The translations under genes and the position numbers were made by a program. A stretch of DNA of 64,000 nt from contig NZ_CP030038.1 of NCBI RefSeq assembly GCF_015291725.1, positions 682,001 to 746,000 on the forward strand, written 5' to 3'. The DNA comes from Bradyrhizobium sp. CCBAU 51765 (GTDB lineage: Bacteria > Pseudomonadota > Alphaproteobacteria > Rhizobiales > Xanthobacteraceae). The notes beneath the pieces were generated by a model. The model did not search any database. It saw only the letters and a list, made by a program, of their open reading frames with translations, and was not told the origin of the DNA. Within the stretch, counting starts at the first letter, position 1, and every line of letters starts with the position of its first letter. Below are positions 17,745 to 26,761 of the stretch, piece after piece.

Positions 17745-19154
17745 TCAACCTGCGCGCACCAGAGACGGGGCGAGACCTACGTATGTATCCGGCATGATTC
17801 CCTTCATGCGCCTCTTCGTCTCGTCGTCGATAAATGACGGGTCCAGACCATCCACGAACGCATGCAAGTCGGCGAGCGTGATCTTTGCGCCGCGCGACAA
17901 TGATTTGAGCGCGTCGTAAGCGTCCGGAAAGCCCTTGCTTCGCAGAATTGTCTGATATGCCTCGGCCAGCACTTCCGGATGCTCGACGAGCGCCTGGCGG
18001 ATCCGTCCGGCATCAGGCGAGACCTTCTTCATTCCAGCGTGAAGATTTTCATACCCGACCATGCAGTGTCCGAAAATCGTGCCGAACACGCGCACAACGG
18101 TCGAGTCCGATAGGTCTCGTTGCAGGCGGGAAACCGGAAGCTTACGGCAGCAGCCCTCCATGAGCCAGTTGGCGATCTGGAGATTGCCCTCAGCATTCTC
18201 GAAGTTGATCGGGTTGACCTTGTGCGGCATCGCGGACGAGCCGATCTCGCCGGCGATCGGCTTTTGGACGATCCATTCGTCGCTGATGTAGCGCCACATG
18301 TCCTGCGTGACATCCACGAGAATGGTGTTGATGCGCATGATCGCCGCGAACAATTCGGCGTAGGTATCGTGCGGCTCGATCTGGGTAGTGAGCGGATTGA
18401 ACGAGAACGATACGTGCGCGCCTCTACGCAAGTATGTGCCGTTCTCGACGAAGGCCTGCGCGAACTGTGGCCAGTCGACGCCCGGCAGCGCAGCGTGCAT
18501 CGCAGCGTAATTGCCGGAGGCGCCATTGAGCTTGAGGGCGATCTTCAGCATGGCCATCTGTCGCATTTGCCGACGCAGGCGCTCGTCGAAGATCGCAAAC
18601 TCCTTGCCGAGCGTGGTCGGCGTGGCCGGTTGGCCATGCGTGCGCGAGAGCATGGGCATTTGGGCACACTGTGCCGCCGACCCATGTAACCAGTCTGTCA
18701 CCGATTGAAGCGACTCCATCAGCACGTCGATGGCATCTCGGAGCATCAGCCCGTAGGCGATATTATTCACGTCTTCCGACGTGCATCCGAAATGGATCCA
18801 TTCCACGATGCCGCCTAGCCCGAGCTGCCCGAATTTCCACCGCAGCCACAGCTCGCACGACTTCAGATCGTGGTTGGTGGCAAGGATGCCGTTCCAGCCC
18901 TTGGTCTCCAGCTGTTTGATCGAGAGGGCATCATCGTGTGCGAAGGAATGGATAATACCTTCGAGCACCGTCACGTTGCTCTGGCCGAGGTTGAGCGGAA
19001 TGTCCTTGTGCTCGCCGAGTGCCAGCACGTAGCGCACCATGACTTCGACACGGTATTTGATCAGGCCGAACTCGCTCATGATCGGGCGGAGCGGCTCGGT
19101 GTAGCGCTCGTACCGACCGTCGACGGGCGAGATATTCATCAGAGCATCCGACAT
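17745..19154 (-). CDS. purB: Adenylosuccinate lyase-family protein
   Basis: A full-length (about 470 residues) member of the fumarase/aspartase superfamily, of the E. coli PurB type. It has the signature GSSAMPHKVNP, the substrate loop SRTHGQPATPTTLGKE and the N-terminal SPVDGRYERYTEPL. PurB releases fumarate from adenylosuccinate or SAICAR. I use ATG 19154 because the family N-terminus starts there; ATGs at 19181, 19199 and 19238 are possible. A housekeeping purB usually sits in core DNA, yet this one lies next to a tRNA attachment site. It is about 6 kb from a PurZ-like adenylosuccinate synthetase, whose succinylated product it could process. That pairing is inference. Confidence 0.9.
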   Translation of the reverse strand: MSDALMNISPVDGRYERYTEPLRPIMSEFGLIKYRVEVMVRYVLALGEHKDIPLNLGQSNVTVLEGIIHSFAHDDALSIKQLETKGWNGILATNHDLKSCELWLRWKFGQLGLGGIVEWIHFGCTSEDVNNIAYGLMLRDAIDVLMESLQSVTDWLHGSAAQCAQMPMLSRTHGQPATPTTLGKEFAIFDERLRRQMRQMAMLKIALKLNGASGNYAAMHAALPGVDWPQFAQAFVENGTYLRRGAHVSFSFNPLTTQIEPHDTYAELFAAIMRINTILVDVTQDMWRYISDEWIVQKPIAGEIGSSAMPHKVNPINFENAEGNLQIANWLMEGCCRKLPVSRLQRDLSDSTVVRVFGTIFGHCMVGYENLHAGMKKVSPDAGRIRQALVEHPEVLAEAYQTILRSKGFPDAYDALKSLSRGAKITLADLHAFVDGLDPSFIDDETKRRMKGIMPDTYVGLAPSLVRAG

Positions 19155-19421
19155 CGCGTTGATCCGTCGCTGATTATGCATGCGGTTGCCGATTATCATG
19201 CCGCGTATCAGGCGACCAGCCCGGCGGGAGCGCTCCAAGCACAGGATTGGCTCCGTGCCGGATCATGCCTTCTGATCGATCTTTCGGCGTGGCGGCTCAA
19301 CGCCAGACGAAAGCCAAGTTTTGGCATCGTCCAGGTTACCGCGCAACTTTCGCAATTGGTAGAGCTCGGGTTTGTCCACCTGTTTCGCGGCGCCTTGGAT
19401 GACGGACGGGCGCGGGCAGGC

Positions 19422-20060
19422 TCAGTCTCTCGCCGCGCCGCGAGAGCGGAAGAGTTCGTCGAACATGTGATCCGCGCCCCATGCCTGCGCGGACGTATAG
19501 GCGAGCTTGCGTTTTTCGTCAGGGCTAAGGGGCATGGAGCCGGGTTTGTAGCCGAGGTCGTGTTCCGCTTCAGACCAGGCGTGCTGGAAAAGCGTCTTGA
19601 TTTGAAGTTCGAAGAAGTCGGGCAGCATCGACTTGTTGATGGTGTCGCCCTTGACGTCGCTTGGCAGTACCAGAACGTAGTGTCTTCCAAAATAGCCGAA
19701 CTCCCACTCGGACTCCGGAATCCGATCGCGGAACTCAACTGTCCTGAAGTAGCTCTTGATGATCCCGTCCAGCCGTTTTACGTCGGATCTGAAGAACACG
19801 ATGATGCGAGCGCCGATTTGGTCCTGAATCTGCGCGAGCGGCTCGGAGTATTTCTGCTTGCCGTTCGCCCGCGCTTCGGCCTTTTTCAGGAAGCTTGCTG
19901 GATCCTTCGCGCGCGCCGTGACGCGGTCGATCCTCGGCTCCGACTTTAAAAGGCCGGCGAGATGCTCGCGCAGTGCGAGCGCCGCGGGCTTGAGCGCGTT
20001 TTCGTAGCGGTCGCCGTATTCGGTTGCGAGCACGCTACCGCGCTGTCTTGAGTTTTTCAT
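19422..20060 (-). CDS. RelA/SpoT-type nucleotide synthetase domain protein
   Basis: 212 residues, about the size of a small alarmone synthetase. It has a RelA/SpoT synthetase core: basic start RVTARAKDPASFLKKAE, the Asp-containing strand IQDQIGARIIVFF, and the Glu/substrate motif FELQIKTLFQHAWSEAEHDL. Such enzymes pyrophosphorylate GDP/GTP, ATP or tRNA ends; several are toxins. There is no HD hydrolase, TGS or ACT domain. The start overlaps the preceding 350-residue gene by 26 bp, a typical coupling for a toxin and its partner. Whether it makes an alarmone or is a toxin cannot be decided here. Confidence 0.8.
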   Translation of the reverse strand: MKNSRQRGSVLATEYGDRYENALKPAALALREHLAGLLKSEPRIDRVTARAKDPASFLKKAEARANGKQKYSEPLAQIQDQIGARIIVFFRSDVKRLDGIIKSYFRTVEFRDRIPESEWEFGYFGRHYVLVLPSDVKGDTINKSMLPDFFELQIKTLFQHAWSEAEHDLGYKPGSMPLSPDEKRKLAYTSAQAWGADHMFDELFRSRGAARD

Positions 20061-21087
20061 CGATCACTTGGCCTCGCGTCACGAACTTGATTTCATCCTT
20101 CGAGCCTTCGACCGGCTCTTGTTCGAAGACCTCGTCGAACTTCTCGGTATCGGCGGTGAGAAGTGCGCCGTTGCTTAGCTCGACCGACTTGAAAGCGACG
20201 AGGCTTCTGTAAGTACCGATGTCGAACTGAAAAACCTCCTGTGCGGCGGCAGAGGACTTGAGCTCGCTCTTGATCGCGTTCTTCGCGGCGTCGGAGAGAC
20301 CCAGGCGCTTGCCGAAATCGTCGATGTTCAGCCGTTGGCCGGCCAGACCGCTCGCCAGCGTCCCGGCCGCGGTGAGTTCCTGTTTGATATCTAGCGAAGC
20401 CTTCTTCGCCGCGTCCCGAAGCGCTATCGCGAGGCGCCGCGTTCCCATCGCTGGCGTGGTGGTGAAGTCCGAGAGAAGAAAATCGTTGATCCAGTAGTTC
20501 GACGGTTCCCCCAGGAGCGTGTTAAGTTGCTTGTCGATCGCGCGTCCGAACCAAAAGCCGCCCTGCAGCGAAGCGTGTTGGTAGAGAACCGCCTTGTAGG
20601 AGGTCTTGCTCTTCATGAAGACGCGTTCCAGGAATTGGACGGACAGGGTGCCCGGCGTCTCGTCGACGTAGATCGCGCTATCTGTCGGGAAGCGGGAGAG
20701 GACGATCTTGTGATCGCGTCCTTCCCTGCCCGAGATAAGGAAGAGCAAGCCTAGTCCCGACCGGCCGTCGCTGTACTCGGCGAGCCGCTCGGCGATTTTT
20801 CGACCCTTCGAAAGATCCGGCTTGCTCATATACGACACGACGAGATCTCTGCAGTCGTTCTGCTGCTTGCCGTCCGGGGTCGGGCTGAAGGTGATGTCGA
20901 CGTTGCACTCGGTGTCTGCCTTGGCATAGATCCCGCTCAGGAGGTCGAACATGCCGCCCGTCAGGGAGACCGTTGTGCCTACGATTTTCGTCTTTTCCGT
21001 CCCCTTTCCGGGGTGCACTAGAAACGTATGAATCTGCTGTACCGCCAAGTTTTCCCCCGATCCGGAATTCGCTCTTTTTGACGTCAA
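20035..21087 (-). CDS. Hypothetical partner of the RelA/SpoT-domain protein
   Basis: 350 residues, family not recognised with confidence. The N-terminal part is beta-rich with LGLLFLISGREGRDHKIVLS and YVDETPGTLSVQFLERVF, faintly reminiscent of NdpA/YejK nucleoid-associated proteins. The middle is helical and the end acidic (KFDEVFEQEPVEGSKDE). It lacks a signal peptide or membrane helix. The stop lies inside the synthetase gene, so both are made together. It could act as an antitoxin, sensor or nucleic-acid binder that controls the synthetase. No member of this pair is known to me. Confidence 0.65.
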   Translation of the reverse strand: MTSKRANSGSGENLAVQQIHTFLVHPGKGTEKTKIVGTTVSLTGGMFDLLSGIYAKADTECNVDITFSPTPDGKQQNDCRDLVVSYMSKPDLSKGRKIAERLAEYSDGRSGLGLLFLISGREGRDHKIVLSRFPTDSAIYVDETPGTLSVQFLERVFMKSKTSYKAVLYQHASLQGGFWFGRAIDKQLNTLLGEPSNYWINDFLLSDFTTTPAMGTRRLAIALRDAAKKASLDIKQELTAAGTLASGLAGQRLNIDDFGKRLGLSDAAKNAIKSELKSSAAAQEVFQFDIGTYRSLVAFKSVELSNGALLTADTEKFDEVFEQEPVEGSKDEIKFVTRGQVIDEKLKTAR

Positions 21088-21863
21088 ATATAGCTACGCA
21101 ACGTCAGCGAGCACAGTGGAAACTGGCCGGGTCCGGACGACAGCGCAGATCGTGCGACGGGTGCTAGGCCCGGCCGTCCGGCGACAATCCGCAGCGCGCC
21201 GCCCGGCAGGGGCCGCTGCAGCTTGAGCGCCTGTTCCGCTGGCGCTGTCATCCAGGCCTCGACCTCGTCGGGCGTCGTCAGGATCACTGGCATCGTCTTC
21301 GGGTGGATGGTGCCGACTTCGGCGTTTGGCTCGGTCGTTAGGAACGCATAGAGGTCATTCGTTGTCTCCCCTTCCTTCACTTTTCGAACCGACGTCCAGT
21401 TGGTCCAGATGCCGCGAAGCAGAGGAGCGGGCGGGTCTCGTTGAGCGCGAACCAGATGTTGCCGCCCTCGGCCTTGTTGAATTCGCTGAACGAGTTGAAC
21501 GGCACCACGCAGCGGTGCTCCAGACCTAGCCATCGCGTCGAGTGTTTGCTCTTTACGTTCCTGATATTGGTCGTGCCGGCGTCCGGCTCCATCCGGAGCA
21601 GTTGGTTTAAATCGACCTCCTTGCCCTTGTCCTGCAGCTTCTCGGCGCGCTTCTTCGTCGCGTCCGTCAGCGCTTTCGACGAAGACGGCATGCCCCAGCG
21701 TGCGGTGGCGAGTTCGCGGCCATCGGCTCCGCTTCTGACGATCGGCGGCGTAATCAGGGAAGACTCCGGGCATCGGCGCGAGGTTGCCGACGTAGCGGTT
21801 GATGACACCGAATAGCGCACCGATGGCGGCATGGTTGGTGGTATTTAAATAGAGGTTGCACAA
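21084..21863 (-). pseudogene. Frameshifted SRAP (YedK/HMCES-type) gene
   Basis: The reading starts with a TTG and the family N-terminus LCNLYLNTTNHAAIGALF, including the catalytic Cys2. It continues to GVFPDYAA, then must shift frame for PIVRSGADGRELATARWGMP and on to NIWFALNETRPLLCFA. It must then shift back for GIWTNWTSVRK, YAFLTTEPNAEVGTIHPKTM and LQRPLPGGALRIVA. The two lesions (near 21754 and near 21405) together remove three bases' worth of frame. SRAP proteins cross-link to abasic sites in single-stranded DNA. The gene is either decayed or carries sequencing errors; the middle part also has an insertion of about 25 residues. Confidence 0.75.
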
Positions 21864-22160
21864 GATCAGGTCTCCGGAGCAGCCTGGCGAGGGCGCTGTG
21901 CCAACTGCAGCAAGGTGGCGGCTGGATGCTCGCCGGCTTTCGCGCACTTCCGGCACCGCATGCGGCTGGCTAAGTCATGAAGGAACGTCGTCGATGGGTG
22001 GGCGAGCGCCGCGAGGTCGACGTCGCCTTGTGGGGAAAAGCACCAAATCTCCAGGGAAAATAACGCACGGCGTGGTCGCCGGCCTGATGTTTAAGCAAAG
22101 AAGTTGACAAAACTAGGATTAAATGGGAGAAATTAGGACCCATTCTCGAGGACCGCACCA

Positions 22161-23846
22161 ATGCCGTCGCATGCTCCCCTCTTTGACGCCAAAGGGCTCC
22201 AGCCCCCGGCCAAGCTGTCGTTGCTGGCCGAAGCTTGCCCGACTTGTGATCAGCCGATTCCCCACGATCGTTACGACGAGATCAAGGAACGGATTCAGTC
22301 GCGCGAACGGAAACGTGCCGACGAAATCACTGCGCGGCTGCAGGAGCAGCACGCTCGCGACAAGGAAGCCGCGCTCGAGGATGCACGCAAGCTCTCCGAT
22401 ACGAAGATCGCCGAGGCGCTCGATCAGGCGCGCAAGCTTTCGGAAGCGAAGATCATCGAGGCGCGCGACGCCGCCCGTCGCGCCGCCGACGCCGAGAACG
22501 CCGAGCGCATCGCCGCCGTGCAACGCGAGAGCGGCGAAGTTCAGGCCGCCATGAGCGCTGAACTTGCTGCCGCCCGCGAAGCTACGGAAGGCGCAGCGGC
22601 GACCATCGAGCGGATGAAGGAGGATGCGGCGCTGCGCGAACAGACGATCCGCGCCGAGGCCATGCAGGCCGCCGAGGCGGTGGCGCAGGAAAAGCTCGCG
22701 GCCGGCGAACGCCGCCTGAAGGAGGTCGAGACCGCGTTGAATCTGCGCATCGAGAGTGCGGACGCGGCCAAGGTCAAGGCCGAGACTGCGGCCGCCACGC
22801 TCGAGGCGGCGTTGACGAAGCAGCGCGACGACCACGCGGTCGTGTTGGCCGACATGGAGTCGAAGGCTGTCGCGCGCGAGGCGGAGATCCGCAAGGAGCT
22901 CGAGGCCGCAGCGGCCGACGCCGTGCGCGAGCGCATCGAGGCACTGGAAGCCGCGAAGGCGAATGCCGAGGCCGGTGCCGCGTCGGCTGCGAGTCGGCTG
23001 GAGGAGCTGGAGAAAGCGCATCAAGCCCAGCTCCAGGATGAGCGCGAGGTCTGGCAGAAGCACGTCGACGCTGCCGTCAACGCCGAGAAAGCCGCCTCGT
23101 TCGAGGAGCGCCTCAAGATCCAGACCAAGTTCGAGGAACTGAAGCGCGCCTACGATCAGAAGACCGCCGAAGAACTGGGCGAGGGCGCCGAGATCGACCT
23201 CTACGAGTCCCTCAAGGCCGAGTTCGAGGGCGACAAGATCGAGCGCATCAACAAGGGTCTGCCCGGCGCCGACATTCTGCACACCGTCATGCACAACGGT
23301 AAGGAATGCGGGAAGATCATCTACGACTCCAAGAACCACAAGCAATGGCGCTCCGAGTTCGTGACCAAGCTGGCTTCGGATCAGATGGCCGCGAAGGCCG
23401 AGCACGCCGTTCTGTCGACCAGCAAATTCCCGAAGGGCGCGCGCCAGCTCCATGTGCTCGATGGCGTGGTCCTTGCGGGGCCGGCTCGCGTCGTCGCGTT
23501 GGTGCAGGTGATCCGACGGCACCTGGTTCAAACCCACACCTTGCGCCTGAGCAACGACGAGCGCGTCAAGAAGACCGCGGCGCTCTACGACTTCATCACC
23601 TCGGAGCGCTGCGCGATGATCCTTGCCCGCATCGACACCCACACCGACGATCTCCTCGATCTGCAGGTCAAGGAGAAGAAGGCCCATGACGCGACCTGGA
23701 AGAAGCAGGGCGAGTTGATCCGCTCGGTGCAGCGCGTTCGTGCCGAGTTGGCCAACGAGATCGACGCCATCGTCGGCATGGCGGACTTCGGAGACATGGC
23801 CGCCGATTTCAGAACGACCGATTTCGGCGAGACCGTTGATGAATAA
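22161..23846 (+). CDS. DUF2130 coiled-coil protein
   Basis: 561 residues. A Cys pair near the N-terminus (EACPTCDQPIP) precedes a long Ala/Glu/Lys-rich coiled coil (about residues 40-330) and a C-terminal DUF2130 domain. That domain includes ECGKIIYDSKNHKQWRSEFV, DQMAAKAEHAVLSTSKFPKG and KEKKAHDATWKKQGELIRSV. The family's function is unknown; such proteins are common near genome-defence and mobility genes. The stop overlaps the ATG of the ParB-like gene by 8 bp, so the two are an operon. Very high GC gives long false frames on the opposite strand. Confidence 0.85.
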   Translation: MPSHAPLFDAKGLQPPAKLSLLAEACPTCDQPIPHDRYDEIKERIQSRERKRADEITARLQEQHARDKEAALEDARKLSDTKIAEALDQARKLSEAKIIEARDAARRAADAENAERIAAVQRESGEVQAAMSAELAAAREATEGAAATIERMKEDAALREQTIRAEAMQAAEAVAQEKLAAGERRLKEVETALNLRIESADAAKVKAETAAATLEAALTKQRDDHAVVLADMESKAVAREAEIRKELEAAAADAVRERIEALEAAKANAEAGAASAASRLEELEKAHQAQLQDEREVWQKHVDAAVNAEKAASFEERLKIQTKFEELKRAYDQKTAEELGEGAEIDLYESLKAEFEGDKIERINKGLPGADILHTVMHNGKECGKIIYDSKNHKQWRSEFVTKLASDQMAAKAEHAVLSTSKFPKGARQLHVLDGVVLAGPARVVALVQVIRRHLVQTHTLRLSNDERVKKTAALYDFITSERCAMILARIDTHTDDLLDLQVKEKKAHDATWKKQGELIRSVQRVRAELANEIDAIVGMADFGDMAADFRTTDFGETVDE

Positions 23847-24783
23847 CGCGGCCGAAGACCGCGATCGGGTCGTCGTGAACCTGCAGGAGCGCAGGCTCGA
23901 TCGGACCGTTCTTCGGACCTATCGCACGAAGGCTAACATCGACGAGATCGTCCCAAACGAGAAGCAGCCACGCCTTGGGCCGAAGATCGACGAGGAACTG
24001 CAGCGCCAGATCGAAGCCAACGGAGGGTTGTTCGAGCCGTTGTTGGTTGAACCTCACCCGCAGTTGCCAGGCAAGTTTCGTATCATCGACGGCGACCGCA
24101 GATGGTCGAACTCGAAGGTGTTGGTCGAGCAAGGAAAGGACGAATACCGGCAGATCCCGGTCGAGGTCACGGACCGCACACTGAGCGAGGAGGACCGGCT
24201 GCGGGTCTGGATCTACATTCACAGGCAGCGCAAGGAATGGGACGCCAAGGAGAAGGAGATGGTGGCCTATCGTCTCGTGGACCTTATGGGGCGGGCGAGC
24301 GCCGCCAACATCCTCGGCATCACCGTCCGCGAACTCGATAAGCTTACCGATGTGTTCGAGCTCTCGGAAAAATTCACCAGTCTTCGTGACCCCGGCGCGG
24401 CGATCACGTGGGCGCGAGAGCTGATGGGCGTCAGCAAGAAGCTGCTGACGCCGAGCGTGGTCGAGGCGGTGGTCCGGAAGGTCAACCAGAAGCGGATCAC
24501 CAACTCCAAGGACCTACGCAAGCTTCGTGCGATCCTGCCGGATCCCATCGCCAAGGCGCACTTCTTGGCCGACGCGGGAGACCTTGAGTCGGCTGCACTG
24601 CGGCTCGGGACTGTGAAAACGAAGTCCGACGACGGTCTCACAGGCGAGCTCGACGCGGTCGTCGAGGCGGTCAAGGCGGTGCCATGGACGACGTTGCAGG
24701 ATCTGAAGGGCAATGCCGAACTGCTGAAGAAGATCGATGATGCGGAGGCGATGCTTCGCTCGCTGCGCAAGGCACTTTCCTAG
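23839..24783 (+). CDS. ParB/Srx-like domain protein
   Basis: 314 residues. It begins with a ParB-N-like region (NEKQPRLGPKIDEELQRQIEANGGLFEPLLV, quoted in part: IEANGGLFEPLLV, then FRIIDGDRRWSNSKV). A helical part with a helix-turn-helix-like stretch (LVDLMGRASAANILGITVRE) and a C-terminal helical tail follow. ParB-like folds bind DNA and hydrolyse nucleotides; outside chromosome segregation many are nucleases or regulators. Translation is coupled to the DUF2130 gene (8-bp overlap). The last 27 residues reappear in a broken copy near 52.6 kb. Confidence 0.8.
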   Translation: MNNAAEDRDRVVVNLQERRLDRTVLRTYRTKANIDEIVPNEKQPRLGPKIDEELQRQIEANGGLFEPLLVEPHPQLPGKFRIIDGDRRWSNSKVLVEQGKDEYRQIPVEVTDRTLSEEDRLRVWIYIHRQRKEWDAKEKEMVAYRLVDLMGRASAANILGITVRELDKLTDVFELSEKFTSLRDPGAAITWARELMGVSKKLLTPSVVEAVVRKVNQKRITNSKDLRKLRAILPDPIAKAHFLADAGDLESAALRLGTVKTKSDDGLTGELDAVVEAVKAVPWTTLQDLKGNAELLKKIDDAEAMLRSLRKALS

Positions 24784-25159
24784 CGCGCTGGCATCGTTTC
24801 CAAGGCGGACACCGCTGCTGTCGGCGCAAGCGCAACCCTAGGCCGGTAGGCATCAGCCTCGCCTTCGCACTGCTTCAGGGCTCGTTTACTTCGACGAGGT
24901 CCCTTCCCGCGGCCGGCACCGACCAGGGCGCGAGGGGTGGAACGGGGGCCGGTCATGAGGTGGCGCGCTAGGAATGGTGTCCGAAGCGGAACTTGGCACA
25001 AGGAATTGAATCGACGGCGAAATAAAGCCGCGCGGTAAGCTGATGAGACCTTGGAAGACCTCGGGGAACGCCTAGGTTGTCATCTGTTGCCCGCCGATTA
25101 ATCAGCTGGATATGCGAGTGGGATTCGGCCTTGTCATCAGGACGAGGAAGGGAGGTCTT
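24784..25159. other. Gene-free stretch before the PurZ-like gene
   Basis: About 375 bp. I see no supported gene. A promoter for the PurZ-like operon should lie here. The only clear signal is the purine-rich ribosome site GGAAGGGAGG ending five to six bases before the GTG at 25160. Confidence 0.35.
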
Positions 25160-26761
25160 GTGAAGTACGTCATCGCGTTATCCGGCCCTGTTGCTGTCGG
25201 CAAATCCGCGCTCGCGGGGGAATTTGAGAGGCGTTTCGGCGCATACAGGATCTCGACACGTATCCTGCTCGTCGAGGCGGGGACCAAGAACGAACGCTCC
25301 GAACTCATCGAAGCCGGCAAACGCCTGGATATGCAGACTGGCGGCACATGGGTTCGTGACGGCGTCGTTGACCATCTCCGTGTGCACGGCGAGAAGGAGA
25401 TCGTCCTGATCGATTCCGTCAGGACCGTCGATCAGATCGGGCACTTGCGGGATACGTTCGGCGAGAAGTTCGTGCACATCCATGTGACCGCGCCATACGT
25501 CGAGATCAAGAAGCGATACAATGACCGCGGCTCGGTCGCCGACACCGGCATGGAATACGATCAAGTCAGGGCCGACAGCACCGAAAGCGGAGTCTGGCTT
25601 CTTGATCGTGTCGCCGATCGCGTGGTCGAGAACTGGAGGTGCGAGCCGCCTTCGTTGCTCGCGCGCGCGGTCGTCGGCATAGGCCTCTTTCCCGCGGTTG
25701 CCGAACCGCTGGTGGACGTGATCATCAGCGGCCAGTATGGCAGCGAGGGCAAGGGGCACGTTTGCGCACACATAGCCAAGGGGTACGGCGTCCTGGTGCG
25801 CGTCGGAGGTCCGAATGCCGGCCATCAAGTGGCTTTCCCGCCTTACAACTACCGGCAGCTCCCCTCCGGCACGCAGTCCAACAAAACGGCGAAGATCCTG
25901 ATCGCCGCGGGTTCTACGATTCTCCCCGAGAGGATTTTGAAGGAGATTAAAGACTGCGAGTTGACGCCGGATCGGCTCGTGATCGACGAGCAGGCCATGG
26001 TGATCGACGACTGGGACAGGGAATTCGAGGGTCAGGAGGGTGGCTTGGGATCGATCGGTTCGACCAAGCAGGGCGCCGGTGCCGCGCTCGCCCGCAAGAT
26101 CCTCAATCGCAGCGACAAGCCGATGCTCGGACCGAGCGTGCGGCTTGCGAAGAACCGCCCCGACCTTCTTCCTTATGTGAGGCCCGTGCAGCGCGAGCTG
26201 GAGAACGCTTATGCTAACGGCACGCGGATCATGATCGAGGGCACGCAGGGAACGGGACTGAGCCTGCACCACGGCAACTACCCGCATGTGACGGCACGAG
26301 AGACGACCGCATCCGGTTGTCTGGCCGATGCCGGAGTTGCGCCCACTCGGGTGCGAAGGATCGTTATGGTGGTCAGAAGATACCCAATCCGCGTCGGCGG
26401 CGCCTCGGGCCCGATGGGCATCGTCATCGACTTCGACAAGATCGCCGAGCGTTCCGGAATCCCGGCCGCGGAGCTGAAGGAAAAGGAAATCGGATCTGTG
26501 TCGGGCAATCCCAGGCGCGTAGCCGAATTCGACTGGGAGCAGCTCAGACGCTCGGCCGTCCTGAACGGCGCGACCGATATAGCCCTTTCGTTCTCCGACT
26601 ACATCAACGTCGAGAACCGACTGGCGCGGCGTTTCGACCAGCTTACCGACGAAACCAAGACTTTCATCGCCGAGGTCGAGCGCGTCGCCAACGCACCGGT
26701 GTCGCTGATATCGACCCGGTTCGACCGATTTGGCGTCATCGACCGGAGGAACTGGCGTTGA
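25160..26761 (+). CDS. P-loop kinase fused to a PurZ-like adenylosuccinate synthetase domain
   Basis: 533 residues in two domains. Residues 1-180 form a P-loop nucleotide kinase (Walker A GPVAVGKS at 9-16; DSVRTVDQIGHLR; THVTAP-like strand). Residues 185-533 are a short, archaeal-type adenylosuccinate synthetase domain: GQYGSEGKGH, PNAGH, IGSTKQG, EGTQGTGLSLHHG, IRVGG, PRRVAEFDW, and the family end IDRRNW. The catalytic Asp of PurA (GDEGKG) is Ser195 here, while the catalytic His (His222) is kept. As I recall, phage PurZ, which joins aspartate to dGMP for 2-aminoadenine synthesis, also has Ser at this point and IGST-QG and IRVGG motifs. GTG 25160 is chosen for its strong ribosome site. Substrate (dGMP, GMP or other) is unproven. 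Confidence 0.85.
   Translation: MKYVIALSGPVAVGKSALAGEFERRFGAYRISTRILLVEAGTKNERSELIEAGKRLDMQTGGTWVRDGVVDHLRVHGEKEIVLIDSVRTVDQIGHLRDTFGEKFVHIHVTAPYVEIKKRYNDRGSVADTGMEYDQVRADSTESGVWLLDRVADRVVENWRCEPPSLLARAVVGIGLFPAVAEPLVDVIISGQYGSEGKGHVCAHIAKGYGVLVRVGGPNAGHQVAFPPYNYRQLPSGTQSNKTAKILIAAGSTILPERILKEIKDCELTPDRLVIDEQAMVIDDWDREFEGQEGGLGSIGSTKQGAGAALARKILNRSDKPMLGPSVRLAKNRPDLLPYVRPVQRELENAYANGTRIMIEGTQGTGLSLHHGNYPHVTARETTASGCLADAGVAPTRVRRIVMVVRRYPIRVGGASGPMGIVIDFDKIAERSGIPAAELKEKEIGSVSGNPRRVAEFDWEQLRRSAVLNGATDIALSFSDYINVENRLARRFDQLTDETKTFIAEVERVANAPVSLISTRFDRFGVIDRRNWR

Noticed and set aside
22106..22140. TTGACA-like -35 element before the DUF2130 gene
   Set aside because: No acceptable -10 hexamer at 16-18 bp spacing; too weak to call a promoter.
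22119..23687. A 522-codon open frame on the minus strand
   Set aside because: Mirror of the DUF2130 coiled-coil gene; Leu/Gly/Arg repeats arise from the complement of Ala/Glu/Lys codons.
25178..26287. A 369-codon open frame on the minus strand
   Set aside because: Complement of the PurZ-like fusion.
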